Numbered from the stretch's first letter, positions 1-13,599 are shown. The stretch: 64,000 nucleotides of DNA from Onthophagus taurus (GCF_036711975.1 NC_091966.1:11043501-11107500), one strand, 5' to 3'. Made by a program: numbers and translations. Notes: generated from the sequence alone by a model not told the origin.

Positions 1-1480
1 AATAAACTACACTAGTTAAATTCTTATACATATATAAAGTGTACATATATTTCCTTTGTCAGAGATGTTAATACATTTACTTCAACAACCTATGTGTTTA
101 TAGATTAACGATCTGTATATATTAATTATATTATCAAATAAAAACCATAAAAACATTTATTTGTATGTATAATCACGTAGTATCTTATTATCTATAAGTA
201 CATAATAGTGTTACCTGAATTTATAATTAGTACCACATCGAGATTTTGACTAAAATTGCTTAATTGTGTTCAAAGCGTGAACTGAACTGTATATTATGCA
301 GTATTGAAATGGAGTATTGGGACCAAATGAGCCCCTCGAACTGTAATTTGAAAATTTACAGTTGAAAATATAACGTCCTAGTGCTTCATTTCGTTATTTT
401 TTTACTTTCATTTGAAAAATTGTGTAAACTTAGAAGATAAGAGTTAAAATTAAGAAATTAGATGTAAGTTAGAGAGCAGCAGTGTTTGCTTGATCAATTA
501 CTCCGTGTACTGTGTTTAGCAATTTTGCTATGTTGCAGAAATATAAATCTATACGAAACCGTAACAATTTGCATTATTACCGTTGTATAACTGTATAATC
601 TTTGTTGGGCATTAATAAAGATTTATGTGTAATATTTAAATTGTTTTATTTTTCATCGAATTTCAGGAAAATAAAAACCGATTACATTTGCATAAAATAT
701 TGTATAAAACACCAAATAATAAATAAGTTTTGTTTACAACTTCTATTGTTGGTGGAGTTATTGCGTTTATTTGTACAAACGTAGTATGTATGCAGTTGAC
801 ACGATGATAACGAATAAACCATAAATGCGTTTGCTTTCAACTACAGATAATAAATCACTGCAATGTTTTTCTCTGTTTCTAATTTATTATGCATTGGTTT
901 TTATTATTTCAGTGTGTATAGCTTTTTAAATATCTTTCTAATGAAAATTTAATTTAATCGTCGTAGCTCCAAGAATCAGCTTAATAAATATATTTTCAGG
1001 GTAAATATATATGTATGTTTACCAGTGAGTTCTCAGAATTTATTAAAAAAATTACAAACAACTATTTTAAGAATTAAAATTCACATGTCTTCTGCAGCTT
1101 TTAATTTTCTTTTCAGTGCTGATTTCCATTTATACTTCGCAAGTGAAAATTTACTTGAGCTTTATATTCTGAGGAGTTAAACACAACTCCACATTAACTT
1201 TAAAATTGAAATCGTTTAGAAGGAAATAAAACTTTTCATTTTGTATTTAATTAAGCTACTCCCCATAAATTATATTATAATTGTCCAACAAACTATATTA
1301 TAACAAATTTTCTTTTAATTATATTTCATCCAATTAATTATGTACTCAATTATTATTAATTGAAGTAATTATATTTCAAGGAAACATAATGAAATGGTAA
1401 ATAAAATTAATGTTATAAATTTAATCAATGCAAGTCCCTACGGAATTTATAATAACAATATAGTCACATATTCAACAAGT
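1..1480. other. AT-rich intergenic DNA, no gene seen
   Basis: Only short open frames with low-complexity, lysine- and leucine-rich translations are present on either strand. None carries a recognisable motif or a believable exon structure. I see no RNA gene or transposon end here. Confidence 0.5.
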
Positions 1481-1790
1481 TATGAAAACTATTTTGTCCG
1501 CATCGAATACGGAACAGTTTACTTAATGATATACTAACTCGTGTTAGAGAAACATTGCGGTGGAAAATAAGGGTATTTCCATAGTTATCCAACTTGGACT
1601 TCGTGGCAGTGGTAAGCATGAGAGCGGCACAAGTAAATTTATATGCAGAACGTCCTGCAGCTAATAGCTCGGCGCATTTAGCATCCGAAGTAGTTACATG
1701 TGTTGATATAAGGCCGATGTCCCGGAGAGTTTGTAGAGACGGGTCGAGTCTATTTACGACCTATGGATCTAATCAATGAAAATTCAACGT
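1480..1790. other. Island with opposed open frames, unassigned
   Basis: This stretch is richer in GC than its surroundings and is open on both strands. The plus frame (1594-1779) reads about 61 codons. The minus frame has no internal ATG early on but stays open for roughly 95 codons and includes the stretch THVTTSDAKCAELLAAGRSA. Neither matches a family I can name. It could be an isolated exon of a gene outside the window, a fragment of a mobile element, or chance. Confidence 0.25.
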
Positions 1791-3800
1791 GTAATTTCCT
1801 CTGCGAAACAGTAATAGTAGTGTATCAAAGCAATTCAAATCAATATTCCTCAATTGACTACCAACAATTTACTTAATAGATTAGATGCTCACAATTAGTT
1901 TGGAATTATAACATAAATTAAAATTTAATTAATATAAATTGAATAATTTGAAAAAGTGGAGTAATAATGTCGGGGATGCGTTTATTTATAGCAACACTTA
2001 ACGACCTTCTCGAGGTTAACTGTTCCATTGGGAGTTAGATATTAATTATCTGAAGCGGAATATACGTAATCCAGATTGAGCGAGCAAGAGAGATGCTAAG
2101 CTTCACGTTACAAATGAGTGCACGTACACAGCGATAGATGCCGGATGAAAACTCGAGCGATGGTGTTTCCGGTTTGAGTTGAGGCTAGGTAGAGTGTCTG
2201 ATAAAACTTGAAACTCCTGCTAAATATTATATGGCATGCGACGGAGTGCGTTCCCCCAAAGCGAAAATCTGATGGAAACAACCCTCTGGCATATTTCGCC
2301 CTCAGGCGGCGGTAATGAATAAAGTTTAACAGTTTGCAATAGTTGTTTAAAACCAGATTGCAGGATTAATGACCTTTTAATGCGTTTTGAGGTTAGAGAA
2401 TTCGTGATGTCAGGAAATTTACGAATAAATCGTTATTACCTTCATTCAGGATGTATCTAAACAATAATGTTGAATTCGATCAGACGGTTCATCAAAAATT
2501 AAGGGCATTAACAATAAAATTTTAATTCAGTTTTTTAAGTGAATTCCATAAAGAGTTTTTAATCTATTAAGTCCTTAAAGTTAAAGTTCCAAATTAAATA
2601 CATTTTAACTGAAATCGTTTTAAGAAATCAATAAACTGTGAGAAGTTTCAAAAGTTTATTAATTTACAGCTCGTTCGCATTTAAAATGTTCTTCGAAAAG
2701 TTTTCTACTTAACCCCGGGTTAGCACCCGCAAAGTTGTCTCGAAAACCTAAAATGTTAATGAATTGAAACTGAATAAAAATGCATTCTGGGAACTCAAGA
2801 TACAAATTTAGATTCATTTAATTTATCTTCCATTCATTTTAAATCGCAAAAGTGTTTACAATGATCTTACAGTCAAGTACAAATCGAATCTTAAGATAAA
2901 TAGAAATCATAAAAAGACATTACATTTGAAGCTAGAATCAGGTCACGAAAAAAAAATAGATAATAAGTTAATTCAAATTGTGTTATATAGTTATGAAATT
3001 TATATGGTGTATTAAAAATTAATACTAATTATAATTTTTATAAATACGGATGTTTAATTAATGTAGGTATTTATTTAACTGGATTATTATTTGTCTTTAT
3101 TAATGCTTATTATTCATAGATACATTTGCAACTATAATTTTATTATCACAATGAGTCTGTGTGGAAATAATCGTTAACAACAATTTTCAGAGCCCCACTT
3201 TCTGTCTATTTAGTAAAACTTTGACCTAGTTTACCGAGATAAAGCTAAACTAAAATTGTTACCGAGAAAACAAAGTAAAAATATGTAAAAATGGTAACTA
3301 CGGTATGTCCGTTGGAAATATCAAAATAAAAACGTAACCCAATTGCTAATTGAATGTGCCTCAGGGCTATTGCACCAGAAAATATTTACAAGCATCATGT
3401 TTAATTAACGTTGAAATAGCCCTCCGCAGGAGTTGCAGTTTTATTTTTATTTTGTTCTCTTTTTTTAATAAAACTTCTATTCGGTTCCCGAGGGTGTTTA
3501 CAAATAAATTTACATTTTTTCTTCCCGGAGGGAAATAGAAATGATGTATACGAGATATTCAGCTTTGATAAAATCAAATATAGTCCAGCAAAGGAGTTTA
3601 TTCACTCACGAATTTCTATATTGGCTAAAAATGAAAAGGAAGGAAAATAACAATATTCCCTTTGGAAGTTTACTGCAATTAGTTTTATAGAAAGGTTACT
3701 GATTTTGTTTCGATAAGCGAAAATGAGAGGGATATTAAAAGATGGATTTAGGAGAAGAGGAAAAGCTGGGAGAGGATGCTAATTGTAGTAGTTATTGTAA
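1790..3800. other. Intergenic DNA, no gene seen
   Basis: No coding exon or element end can be supported. About 1960-2310 is less AT-rich than the flanks and could be a conserved noncoding block, but nothing in the sequence says what it does. Confidence 0.4.
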
Positions 3801-3819
3801 TAACAAGGTGAAACAGAAA

Positions 3820-4245
3820 TAATAGTGGAAATGAAGATAAAAGTTATGAAAAATAAGAAAATACAAGAATTAAAAAATAGAGAACCGCCGGACCCGGTAA
3901 AATCCCAAATGAAATGATTAAATATGAAGTGATGAACTCGAGAAATCGATGAAGCACTATCAACACCGTTTCAAAAAATTATCTCTCGACGACAAATCCT
4001 TAACGAATGGAAGACAACTGTCACGGCACTAATCTTTAAAAAAGAAGATAAAAATAACCCTGACAACTACACGACTATAAGTCTACCGAATACTACATGT
4101 AAGCTATTAACAAAAGTTATAATCGTTAAAATAACAGACAAAATTGCAATAAATGAAGAACAGCAAGAGCTACCTACATACATCGCAAATTAATTGCGAA
4201 ATCGATAGAGGACAACAAGCCCTTATACCTTTGTTTAGTAAATTT
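3820..4245 (+). mobile_element. LINE reverse-transcriptase remnant, 5' part (split element)
   Basis: Translated with a few frame changes, this shows the start of a non-LTR reverse-transcriptase domain: IPNEMIKYE, then NEWKTTVTALIFKKEDKNNP and the NY...ISL block, then LLTKVIIVKI, EEQQ and SIEDNKPLYLCLVNL. These correspond to the conserved blocks leading to the first catalytic aspartate region. Stops and frameshifts show it is dead. The same LINE resumes at about 6350 after an inserted DNA transposon. It resembles the RTE-like LINEs common in insects; the clade is not proven. Confidence 0.75.
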
Positions 4246-4293
4246 GATGAGTCTTCCTATGTACTCATAACACAGAGGAACAAAAAAAAATAT

Positions 4294-6348
4294 TTCTGCG
4301 GCATAAGTTTATAGAGCCAATTTAGATACATATAATTATGAAGTACGCAGCCTATACATTATTTCATTTGAATTGACTCTAGTTCTCATGATAAACTGTT
4401 CAATTAATTATATTATTTAATTTATTGCGCTTTATTGTTACAAAAAGTATGAGTTTTTCACGCAAGTCTTGTGTTAGTAACACCAACCATTTCTGCGACA
4501 TATGTGCTAAATTTGGTCAAGAAAAGCAACGAAGATAAATGATTTAGTAGAAGTTATAGGGCATGTTTTGGAAAACAACTTGGATAACAAGAGAAATGTT
4601 CGAAAAGGGCTTCCGGTTGGAATACCAGTGACCTGAACACAGCCAAGAAACCACCTTGATGATTAGTAGTTTTGTGCTGTGAATATAGAAGTTATGAACC
4701 GATACAAAAAGCGCTTTTGGGTTTACGCAAACGATCAATCAGCTAAGCAACCAAGCTGCATAGTGAACATTTACTAATACAATTATTTACTTCCTTATTA
4801 GACGATTAATGTGATGATGTTGAAATGTTAAATAGTTAGAGTAAAAACAATAGCGAAAGTGATTTCGAATGATGCAATCCTACACTTTCAAAGTTTTTTT
4901 CAATGAAAGCTAAACGACATGATTCGAGATATAAATTTATCTAAAAAATCAGGTGAGCTTCTTGCGACAAGACTAAAAGAAAAACATTGCAGTCAGCCTC
5001 GCGCATTAATAGTATGTTATTGAACTAGAGAGCGCGACATTCTTCTATATTTTAATGACCAAAAAGGGTGTACCAACTAAAAAGCTAGCAACTTTTCATA
5101 GATAGCTCAAAAAAAGTTTGCAATGTCTAATATTGCATAACGGAAATAAATTAGCTTCAATCCCGATAGCATCTACCATTCAACTACTCTTAAAGAAAAA
5201 CTTCATTTCATTATAATCGGTGGTCAGTGTGTGTAAATTAAAAAATGTTTTCTTTGTCTGTGGCAGAGTCGTGCGTAAAGTGAACACAGAAGCAGGAAAG
5301 AAGAACCATACAGAATGCACATGACTAAAGGACACCCTAACATCGTTTATGAACCGTTGATCAGACGAGAAAAAAGTCATTCTTCCACCACTAGATATAA
5401 AACTTCGGTTAATAAAAAAGGCTTTTAAAGCTTTAGATAGGAATGGCGATTGCTTCTAATATGTTTGCAATTTATTTAAAACCAGTAAACCAGAGAGTGG
5501 TTTTACCACTCACCTGAACTATCCCTTGTGGTTCACCTACATGATTATGTTAATATTTAGAATTTATTATTACTTTTTTTTTTTTCTTTATTATTATTTT
5601 ATTTGTTATTATTGATTGTTTTCTTTCTTCTTATTATTGATGGGTGAATAAAAAAAGTATTATTATTATTATTATTTCCTGGTCTCAGTGTAGAAAAGTT
5701 AAAAGGAGGAACTTTTGATGGGCCGCAAATCCGTACTCTTATAAAGAGCGCTGATTTCACACCACATAACTTAAGTTGAATTGGAAGGATGGACAAGCTT
5801 TGTATCAGTTATCAAACATTTTTTGGAGAATCATAAAACTGAAGAATATTCCGAACTAGTAGACAAAATGCTCCAAAATTTCTAAAAATTAGGAGCTAAT
5901 ATGAGTTTCAAATAGCATTATTTACAGTGATTATAGCAAAGGACAACAGGAACGATTTCACCAGGACATCAAGGTTATGGAGGAAAGATATCAAGGTCGT
6001 TGGGATCCCCATATTATGGCAAACTACTGCTGGAGTTGTAAGCAGACTGTCCGGACTAAAAACACCATAGGAAATCCCATACAAAACGTTTTTCTTAACT
6101 CTTATTGACATGTTTTCGTTTTCTATGATTAATTTTATTATTTTTTGTATCATTTTGTATATGAAATCATTTGATAATAATAAACTAATCATTTTAAAAA
6201 TATTCTCCTCTTTTTAAAATTTAATTTTCAGTACAAATGAATTGCCTTTATCTTAAAAAGTAGAGTCAATTCAACAAAAATATTATTATTTTCGTAGTCA
6301 GGAGAACAAAATTACCTAAAATTGACTAATAAACCCCATGCCGCAGAA
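4294..6348 (+). mobile_element. TIR-flanked DNA transposon relic inserted in a LINE
   Basis: The ends are inverted copies. The left end begins ttctgcggcat at 4294 and the right end finishes atgccgcagaa at 6348, with similarity continuing inward. A second inverted block (ttgaattgactct at 4368-4380, its complement at 6262-6274) lies exactly 86 bp from each end. The interior carries a decayed plus-strand coding sequence with many stops. It has a Cys-x2-Cys start near 4480 (FCDICAKFGQEKQRR), DLNLSKKSGELLATRLKEK near 4930, HNGNKLASIPIAST near 5140 and ERFHQDIKVMEERYQGRWD near 5950. I recognise these blocks as a repetitive, unnamed protein family seen in arthropod genomes, but I cannot assign a transposase superfamily. 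No convincing target-site duplication is visible. Confidence 0.7.
5560..5690. repeat. T-rich and (TTA)n simple sequence
   Basis: A run of T followed by several imperfect tracts of TTA/TTATT repeats lies inside the DNA transposon relic. It is probably replication slippage within decayed sequence. Confidence 0.6.
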
Positions 6349-6349
6349 T

Positions 6350-7015
6350 CAGTGTTGCTCTATGTAATCATACAAGAATACGACATTAGCAATAACTATT
6401 TTAGAATTATAGAAAGACGCAAGAAAAATACCTGTACTGACAGGAATCCGCCAGGAAGATAGTCTGATAAGATAAAAAAAGTGTCAGAAAATGAAAGTGA
6501 TCTACAACAAAGCTATGTAAATTTCAAACGACGTTTGAGAAATTATCAATATTATTAGTAAGTAAAACAGCATCAATACTAATAACAAAAAATCGTGCAA
6601 AATATGAATAGAACTTCTGTTGGTGTTACTTAAGGATAGTTAAGAGAACTTTTCTGAAGAAATAAATACATGTTAACAAGCAGTAAAGTTGAAATCAACA
6701 ATACCGGACAGAAACTTCTAAAATAAAAGTACGGTTAGAAGTGTAGAAATGAGATCATTGCGATCGATTAAAGAAGTAACGTTACACGATCAGATTAGAA
6801 GTGCTGTAACACGAGAAGAAATAGATATCCAGGATGTTATTAGATTTACAAGATCAAGACGAGGATACTGGAGATATCATCTCGATAGATGGGTGAAGTA
6901 GGCAAAGGAAATAAACTCCACATTGATGAGATTTCCTGACATACCACCTAAGAAAAGAAGACTTGAAGGCTGGACATCCGCATATCAAAAGGCTTATTAA
7001 TCTATAAGAAAAACA
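6350..7015 (+). mobile_element. LINE reverse-transcriptase remnant, 3' part (split element)
   Basis: This continues the LINE at 3820-4245. The frame PVLTGIRQEDSL near 6430 is the standard block before the catalytic YADD region. Then come SENESDLQQSYVNF, RNKYMLTSSKVEI and, near 6735-7000, EMRSLRSIKEVTLHDQIRS, ...IQDVIRFTRSRRGYWRYH and a WTS ending, which are typical of the C-terminal part of RTE-like LINE proteins. The YADD box itself is deleted. The order of blocks on both sides of the DNA transposon supports a single interrupted element. Confidence 0.75.
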
Positions 7016-7019
7016 GTAG

Positions 7020-9540
7020 ACTTTGTCCCGCTTTAATTTGGTATAAAATCTTTTCTTAATAAAAGAAAAATATATCCAAATAGGGCATATTTTCCGGATT
7101 ATCCAAAATGATAATTTGTAAGTACTTTTTAAGATTTATTATTAAAGTATCATCATTTATTCTTGAAATACTATAATAGATTATCAGGCTTCATTTGCAA
7201 TTTCAGGGATTGCTGTAAGAACCTAAAATCTTAAAGTTATCATTCTTAATAATATACGAACCTATCTCGTTGAAATTTTCCACTCATTACTTCATTAAGT
7301 CCAATATGTTTAGATATCTTGTCGTCAAATGGACAATCATGCTTTTTAACAAATAAAATATACCTAGTGTGTGCTTTTAATCGAGAGAATTCAAAAGAAA
7401 CCAACTAAATTTATCGAAGATCAATAAAAGTGAAGTAGTATTCAGTTTCGCAATTCACCTACATTGACCAGAATTGTAAAAAGAGTAAATCGAATCGAAG
7501 GATAATGGGCTAGCTATAGACGAATACGAAACCGATTTAATCAGAAATGGCCTGCACCGCAATACTAGATCTATATCACGTTCTGGCCGTTAGCGAAGCT
7601 ATAAAGAGATATGCTTCGAAATCGTTCCCTTAAATGAATAAAGACAGATGGATGAAATTTAGTTTATAACTCAGTTATATATGAATTATTGCCTTTTTTA
7701 CAAAAAAGTTTTGTGGTTGATAATTTATTAAAGTTAAAATTAAGTTTATGTGGAATATTAATTTAGCTTTATAGGTCATCAGAAAATAGTGTTGCACATC
7801 TCTCTAGCTGAATCATTGAACAAATTAATCGACATAAGTGGGGTACGGATTAGTAATCGAGTTTCGGTTGAATTCATGATGAGCTTTCTGTGGGATTAAA
7901 CCTCAATGCTAATATTGTCATTCACTTAATTTGATGTTTACGATTTGAATTCAAAATTAACCACGTTCACTAAAATAAGACACAAACTTTTGTATTAATA
8001 ACTTTTCCTAAATCTTCCCCAAAATATTATTCTATTATTACATTTTGACATTTTCAAGAGGATGTTTGTGACGTATTCATCCTACGTTCTTCTTTAGGTG
8101 TTGATTGTGAAACTGATTGACGTAAGATCTGGAGTAGAAGGCGTAATTTAACACCAATTTCACTTGGGAAGAGGGTGTGTTTTGTATTCGCTCAGTCAAT
8201 ATTCGGTTATTTACGGCATCCTTAACGTCTGAGTAATTTGCCCAATAGTCACATAAATCTATCTGGGCGGTCAGCGGCCCAATTTCCCACTTAAAACCTT
8301 ACGGCAAAAGCGGCTACCGCGTCGCCGGCCTTGTTGCGCCGACAATAAATCAGACGTTCTAGCTGGAAAATTCACGTCCAACGTTGAATTACCACGAACA
8401 CTGCATAGGAATTCAATTCTAAATTCGCAAATACTTCAGAAATCGGTGGAACATGATTTTCGTTGTAACTTCGTGAATTCTGTTTACGTCAGCACCCGTT
8501 CCTATCTAATAAATTTTGATTTTGTAAAAGTAAAATTGAATTAGTTTTTTTAACAACAATTCGTGTTTTTAAATCTAAATTTTATAACAAGTGAGAAATA
8601 AAACTTCAAAGCATTTACGGTTCAACTACAGTACAAGAGCTTTGAAGTAGAACGCAAAACTTTAAACGGAACATCTATGTGTCGTAAAGAGCTTAAGGCT
8701 TTCAACTGGACTTAGGAAAAGTTTCGTTCAACTTGCACATATACTATTTTTTTGTCGCCTCAATCTGTTGCTTACTGCATCGTTTTACGCTTTTAAAACT
8801 CGCCAAAATTAAACTTTCTTTTTCAACAAATCGTTTGTATTTGATCTGTTAGCTTCATTTAAACAAAAATGAAGCTGGAAATTTATTGGGATAAAAAATA
8901 TAAAGTAATCCTTAATCTGTTGTTTAGAATTATGTATTTTAGTTTGTACAAAAAGCGGCAATAACAGATTAAGTCGTGTAATTTGTTTGATTACAAACGG
9001 AGGATTTACACGATAAATTGAAAAAGTTACTGTGAACAGTAAGGACAAAAAAGCCAATTTCGAAACAAAGCTGATATTAACCAATTTGTTTTGTTTTACT
9101 TTTATACCAGATGTTACACAGTAATTTTGTTGATTAAAAATAGTACAAATAAACATTTCTTTATATACTTTTTCAACCATAAAAATTAATTGATTACAAT
9201 TAATCAATTTATATAATTGACATTCCTAAACTAGATTTTTATCGCACATAATTTAAATAGTCACGACCCTTTGGCTGAATTGAAATTTCTGAAACTATAA
9301 ATCGATGTAAACAACTAAAGAAAAAATGTATTATTAAGATATTTTATCAATGCTGAAAATGTTATGGAAAGAATAGAAATGCCAATATGAAATGAATGAA
9401 ATAAACATCCGTCATCAAATGAAACTCCTTTGACAATAACCTGAACAACCTCTACCACCTTTGAAACAGTATTTCGAAAGCAATGTTTCTAAACGCTGTT
9501 GATAAAGGGTGTTATGGGATCGATAAAGCTTTAGGAGTTC
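7020..9540. other. Intergenic DNA, no gene seen
   Basis: No exon or element can be supported. The 132-codon minus frame at 8809-9207 has a low-complexity translation rich in Phe, Ile and Asn, without motifs, and is most likely chance. About 8080-8420 is locally GC-richer. Confidence 0.4.
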
Positions 9541-9559
9541 ATAGGGGGTTATGTTCATA

Positions 9560-9960
9560 AAGGATCTTGTAACATAATTTTTTTAGTTTGGAAACTATGT
9601 TGTATTACTGTTAGATAAAGATATATTAGACACATATATTTTAAGCAACACATTATGTTGCCTATGTTATCAAAATATGTATCTAACAGTTGGAAAAGAA
9701 GAAAAAGCATTTTGAAAGAATGCTCATAAAGATAAAGACTTGTAATATACCTTCTAATGACTCTATCATTTATCCTTCCTTCTGTATGGGCAACCCATAG
9801 GAATGTATTCTCATTGATCACCGACCTTTCTATTTAAAAGTTCAAGTTGTTCATCAAACTGGTCTTTTTCTAGGACAGTGACATCTTCACTTAGAACATA
9901 GATACCAATGATTTGACACTCCCTTGCTTGCTCTGTTGCTTTTATTCACTCTACTATAAA
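9560..9960 (-). mobile_element. LINE AP-endonuclease remnant
   Basis: Read on the minus strand, this gives QIIGIYVLSEDVTVLEKDQF followed by a segment corresponding to the GDFN-type block and RINDRVIRRY. These match the order of conserved blocks in the apurinic endonuclease domain at the N-terminus of insect LINE ORF2 proteins (I-G-x-Y-A...ED...KD.F; GD.N.R; G.R..N). The catalytic residues are degraded and stops interrupt the frame. Weaker similarity may extend to about 10300. Confidence 0.55.
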
Positions 9961-10349
9961 TATGCATATATTTTCCTACTTACTTGATGTCGTTTATCGA
10001 CGTTTTCCTGTTTCATAATTTTCTCAACCTCCAATTTCCATTTTAGTCCTTATATGTTTCATATTCCAAAGCTTTTCCTTATATCGATGCAGATATCATT
10101 CTGAAGTTTTATCTAATTGTAAGTTTCGTGGCTAATTACTGTGACTTTTTGCTTGTTGCTCACGATTTCCATCTTCTAGTCTTTGACAGCCACTTCTCCG
10201 TATCCTGACAAGAGAAACAAGACGTTATGAGCCAGATGAACTCAAATTTTTTACCCTTTTTCAATCTGTCTTGGGACAGGTTTTGGCGAATTTAGATATA
10301 GACATTTAGTGCAACGGTTGCATTATTTTCAGGTTTGAAGATTCAGCTT

Positions 10350-13280
10350 AGAGCAGATGTAAATGTTTTTTATGCAATGATTTTATACATTATTCGGAAG
10401 ATTAAGTAGTATATTCTAACTTCCATCATCTTTTGATAGAAAATTTTGAAATTACATTAGTTTACCAGATTCAAATCATTTACCAGAAAGTAATCAATAA
10501 TCATTCAATCAAAACAAAAATAAAACAGTTATTTCCAATAAAGTCTTCTAAATAACTTTTAATTTAATTTATTAATTAAAACTTTATTAACTTTTATATT
10601 CTCCTGTAGTTACCATATTCGCTTACTCATTACTAAGACCAAATTAATAGTTTCTTAACCAACAAACTATTAATTCTGCACCTGGAAGAGCTCGAGCGAA
10701 AGATGTATCGCAACCGCGCTGCACATGCACTTCGTGTTATAACTTTCCAGAGATTCAGTGAACTTAAGACTGCCAAAGAAGCCGTACTGCTCTTACTTGT
10801 GCAACTTTCACCAAATAATACTGTTATATGCAGAAGTAATGATAAATCAAACTTGTACAAAATTTATGGATTAATAGCCAAAAATATTATCTATTATTTA
10901 GATTAGTTTAGGATATTTTAAAACTTGTTAAAAATATCTATGTGTTTTTACACGCACACATGCCTAAAATATAACTTTTTTTTTCTCATTCGAAATTGAC
11001 TTTGATAGATGAACTTATCCAACAGTTTTTGCCACAAAGCATAGTGATACATCACGTCGAAAGGTCCATTATATTCAACGATTTGAACTGTGTGAACGTG
11101 TTTTTGTTACAAAAAATCTTTGAAATGATTTCTTGACATTTCCTCCCTTCTAAAAACTACAATAAGATAGATGTATTTAAACTAATTTCTATTCTATACT
11201 AAGAATTTTTCGTTTACAACACAAAAAGTTGTAAAAGACGTAATTGCAATCCGCAGCGGGTTATGCCCTTAGTTTTCCGTAGACGACACATTTTGCTGTT
11301 TGTTATTACAAGGTTCAGTTCACTCGTAAAACTCATAAACTTGGGGTTTCGTGTACGCATATACAGACGTTTCGACTTTTCTCTTCCGGGAAGACGAACG
11401 TAATCATAATGCGCTGTAAGAATTTTATTACGTTACGTTATTACAGGTTGTAACCCTCCTTTTGTTACGTCGAATAACGACTTTTTTCACATGGATTACT
11501 ACGTGTACCCACCAAATAAAGTTGCATCTATAAACTATCTGGTTTCAAACTATAAACTAAAACTATCTCTAAAACTTTAACCGAAATAAATATATAGAAA
11601 AAAATTTAATGTGCAACTTACACTTTTATATGACAAAACCCAATGGAAATTCCCAATACCACCAAAAGTACTTAAAAGCAACCACGTAATGCGATCTAAC
11701 ATTAACAGGCTTCGGAACATTTACTTTGCATCGCTTAACGTCTTCCCCCAAAACGTCTCAACGCCTTGTCGTTTTTGTCGTCCCCCACGGGAAAATTGTA
11801 AAATGTAACCGCCCCTTTTAACAACCCCTACCATTTTCGATGAGCGACATCCCATCCTCTTTCCCTGCTATAAATAAATTATGCATCATCCAACTGAACT
11901 CCCCATGTAAATTTTATGAAGAAAATTGATTTTACGCTTTCGCGCTCTAAGGAAATGTGTTTACTTGATTTGCCGACGGCAACGGTTTAAAATTTTCGTT
12001 GATACGTTAAAAAACTAATGAGAATCAAGGGGAGAAAAGTAAATTTATTAATACAGCGATCAAACAGTATTAACTTAACATTCCAGAAAATTATACAAAA
12101 TTTTAAATAATTTATATTACTTGTTTAAATATGTAAATTAGTTACATTAGTTACATAATTAGTAGTTAGGACTACTAATAAGTAAGCTTTTTCAACACTC
12201 ATCATTAGGTGCACTACGAATAACAATGTGAAAACTGTTTCACAAAGATTTAAACTCGGATATGGTAATAAGATATCCAACTCAGATTGAATACGTATGT
12301 CACGCGATGGTAAACGTACAGAAGAGTGTGCAAACCAGCTACAGTCTTCTTTCAACTTCTTTTTAGTTCAAAACTCTAGTTTTTGCTACATAAGTATCTC
12401 AAGGTTTGTTATATAAACAAGAGGAAACAGTTACAACATATAGATTATTCGAGGTATAGTACTTTTTGAAGCCCGGCTAAGATGGACTAACATAATTAAA
12501 CATTGATTTTTTGTTTTCGATAAAATGTACAGTCACAATACCGAAATTGTGTAGCTTATTTGAGGATGAAAGCAGCGTTCCATTGTAGAACATTCTCACC
12601 AAAGTAGCCCGATTGCAAATATTTACTAAAAATCTTTCCAAGTTGATAAACATGTTATGTAATTCAATAATAATGTTCAACACACTTCCTGCTATCGAAG
12701 TACAGTCAATATAACTTTATCAACTGCTGTCAGCTACCCGGATAGGGTGTAATATAAAAGTTTCTTTTAATAAGGAGAAGCTACACCCAATCTAACTTTT
12801 AAACTACATCGCCGCGACTCCATCGAAATAAAAACATTGATTTCAATATTCAAGACATGCTTACAAAATACACAATTTACAACTGTTGAGGGTCTCTTAG
12901 CGATTATCAAGTTAAAAACGTTTAAACTAAACTTTATTTATAAAATACAATTGTAAAACATAAATAAGATGATCGAGCATTGATTCGCGAAACTCAAATT
13001 GCGACTTTTAGAATTATTTCTTGCTTGAGAAGGTTATATAAATATCTCTGATCTCTTTTCAAACTTACGATTTGTGAATTATTCAACATCATATCAATCA
13101 TGCTTTCTGACTTGCAGTTAAAATAGCTATCGGCTGCTTGGTAAGATCATATTTTTCAGTTCTATTTGGAAAAGTAACACTGTTAAAGAAGATTTTATCA
13201 AATAAATATTTATTGGTGGTAGTTAGATGCATTGAAATTGTAATTTTTTTATATATTTGGCTTTCAGGATACAGAATGGT
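10350..13280. other. Intergenic DNA, no gene seen
   Basis: The short opposed frames at 10633-10906 and the frames at 11611-11808 and 12125-12683 carry no recognisable domain. 11220-11500 and 11600-11880 are less AT-rich than average. No supported exon, RNA gene or element end was found. Confidence 0.4.
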
Positions 13281-13289
13281 TTAAGGAAC

Positions 13290-13570
13290 CGCTCAAAAAG
13301 CTTGCTAGTGAAGGAGTAAGTGGTGATGTTGGAAACGTACGGATGCTACCAATAAATACTTACAACCCCGAGCAGATATGACTGCAAACTGCAAACTCGA
13401 CGAAAGGGTGCTCCGGCGCCGTAAAACAGGGCACCTGGGTAAGGTGTGGTAACCCCGACAGAATAGTCCCTGGTCCTCCAGATTGGGAGTTAGGCATAAT
13501 ACGAAAGTACACAAAATGATGCAGGTCTGATTACTGGAAGATGACACACGCTAAGAATAAGAACTTAGAG
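13290..13570 (+). mobile_element. Possible LINE 5' leader remnant
   Basis: A GC-richer block contains the reading IVPGPPDWELG at about 13465 with the DNA phrase tccctggtcctccagattgg. This resembles the leader sequence that precedes the endonuclease domain in several insect RTE-like LINEs. It is short, broken and recognised from memory only, so the call is tentative. Confidence 0.35.
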
Positions 13571-13599
13571 AATGTACAACTCATTTGTACTACCTAGTG

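Noticed and set aside
8809-9207. A 132-codon minus frame
   Set aside because: The composition is AT-driven (Phe, Ile, Asn, Lys), with no motif, no splice context and no paralogue.
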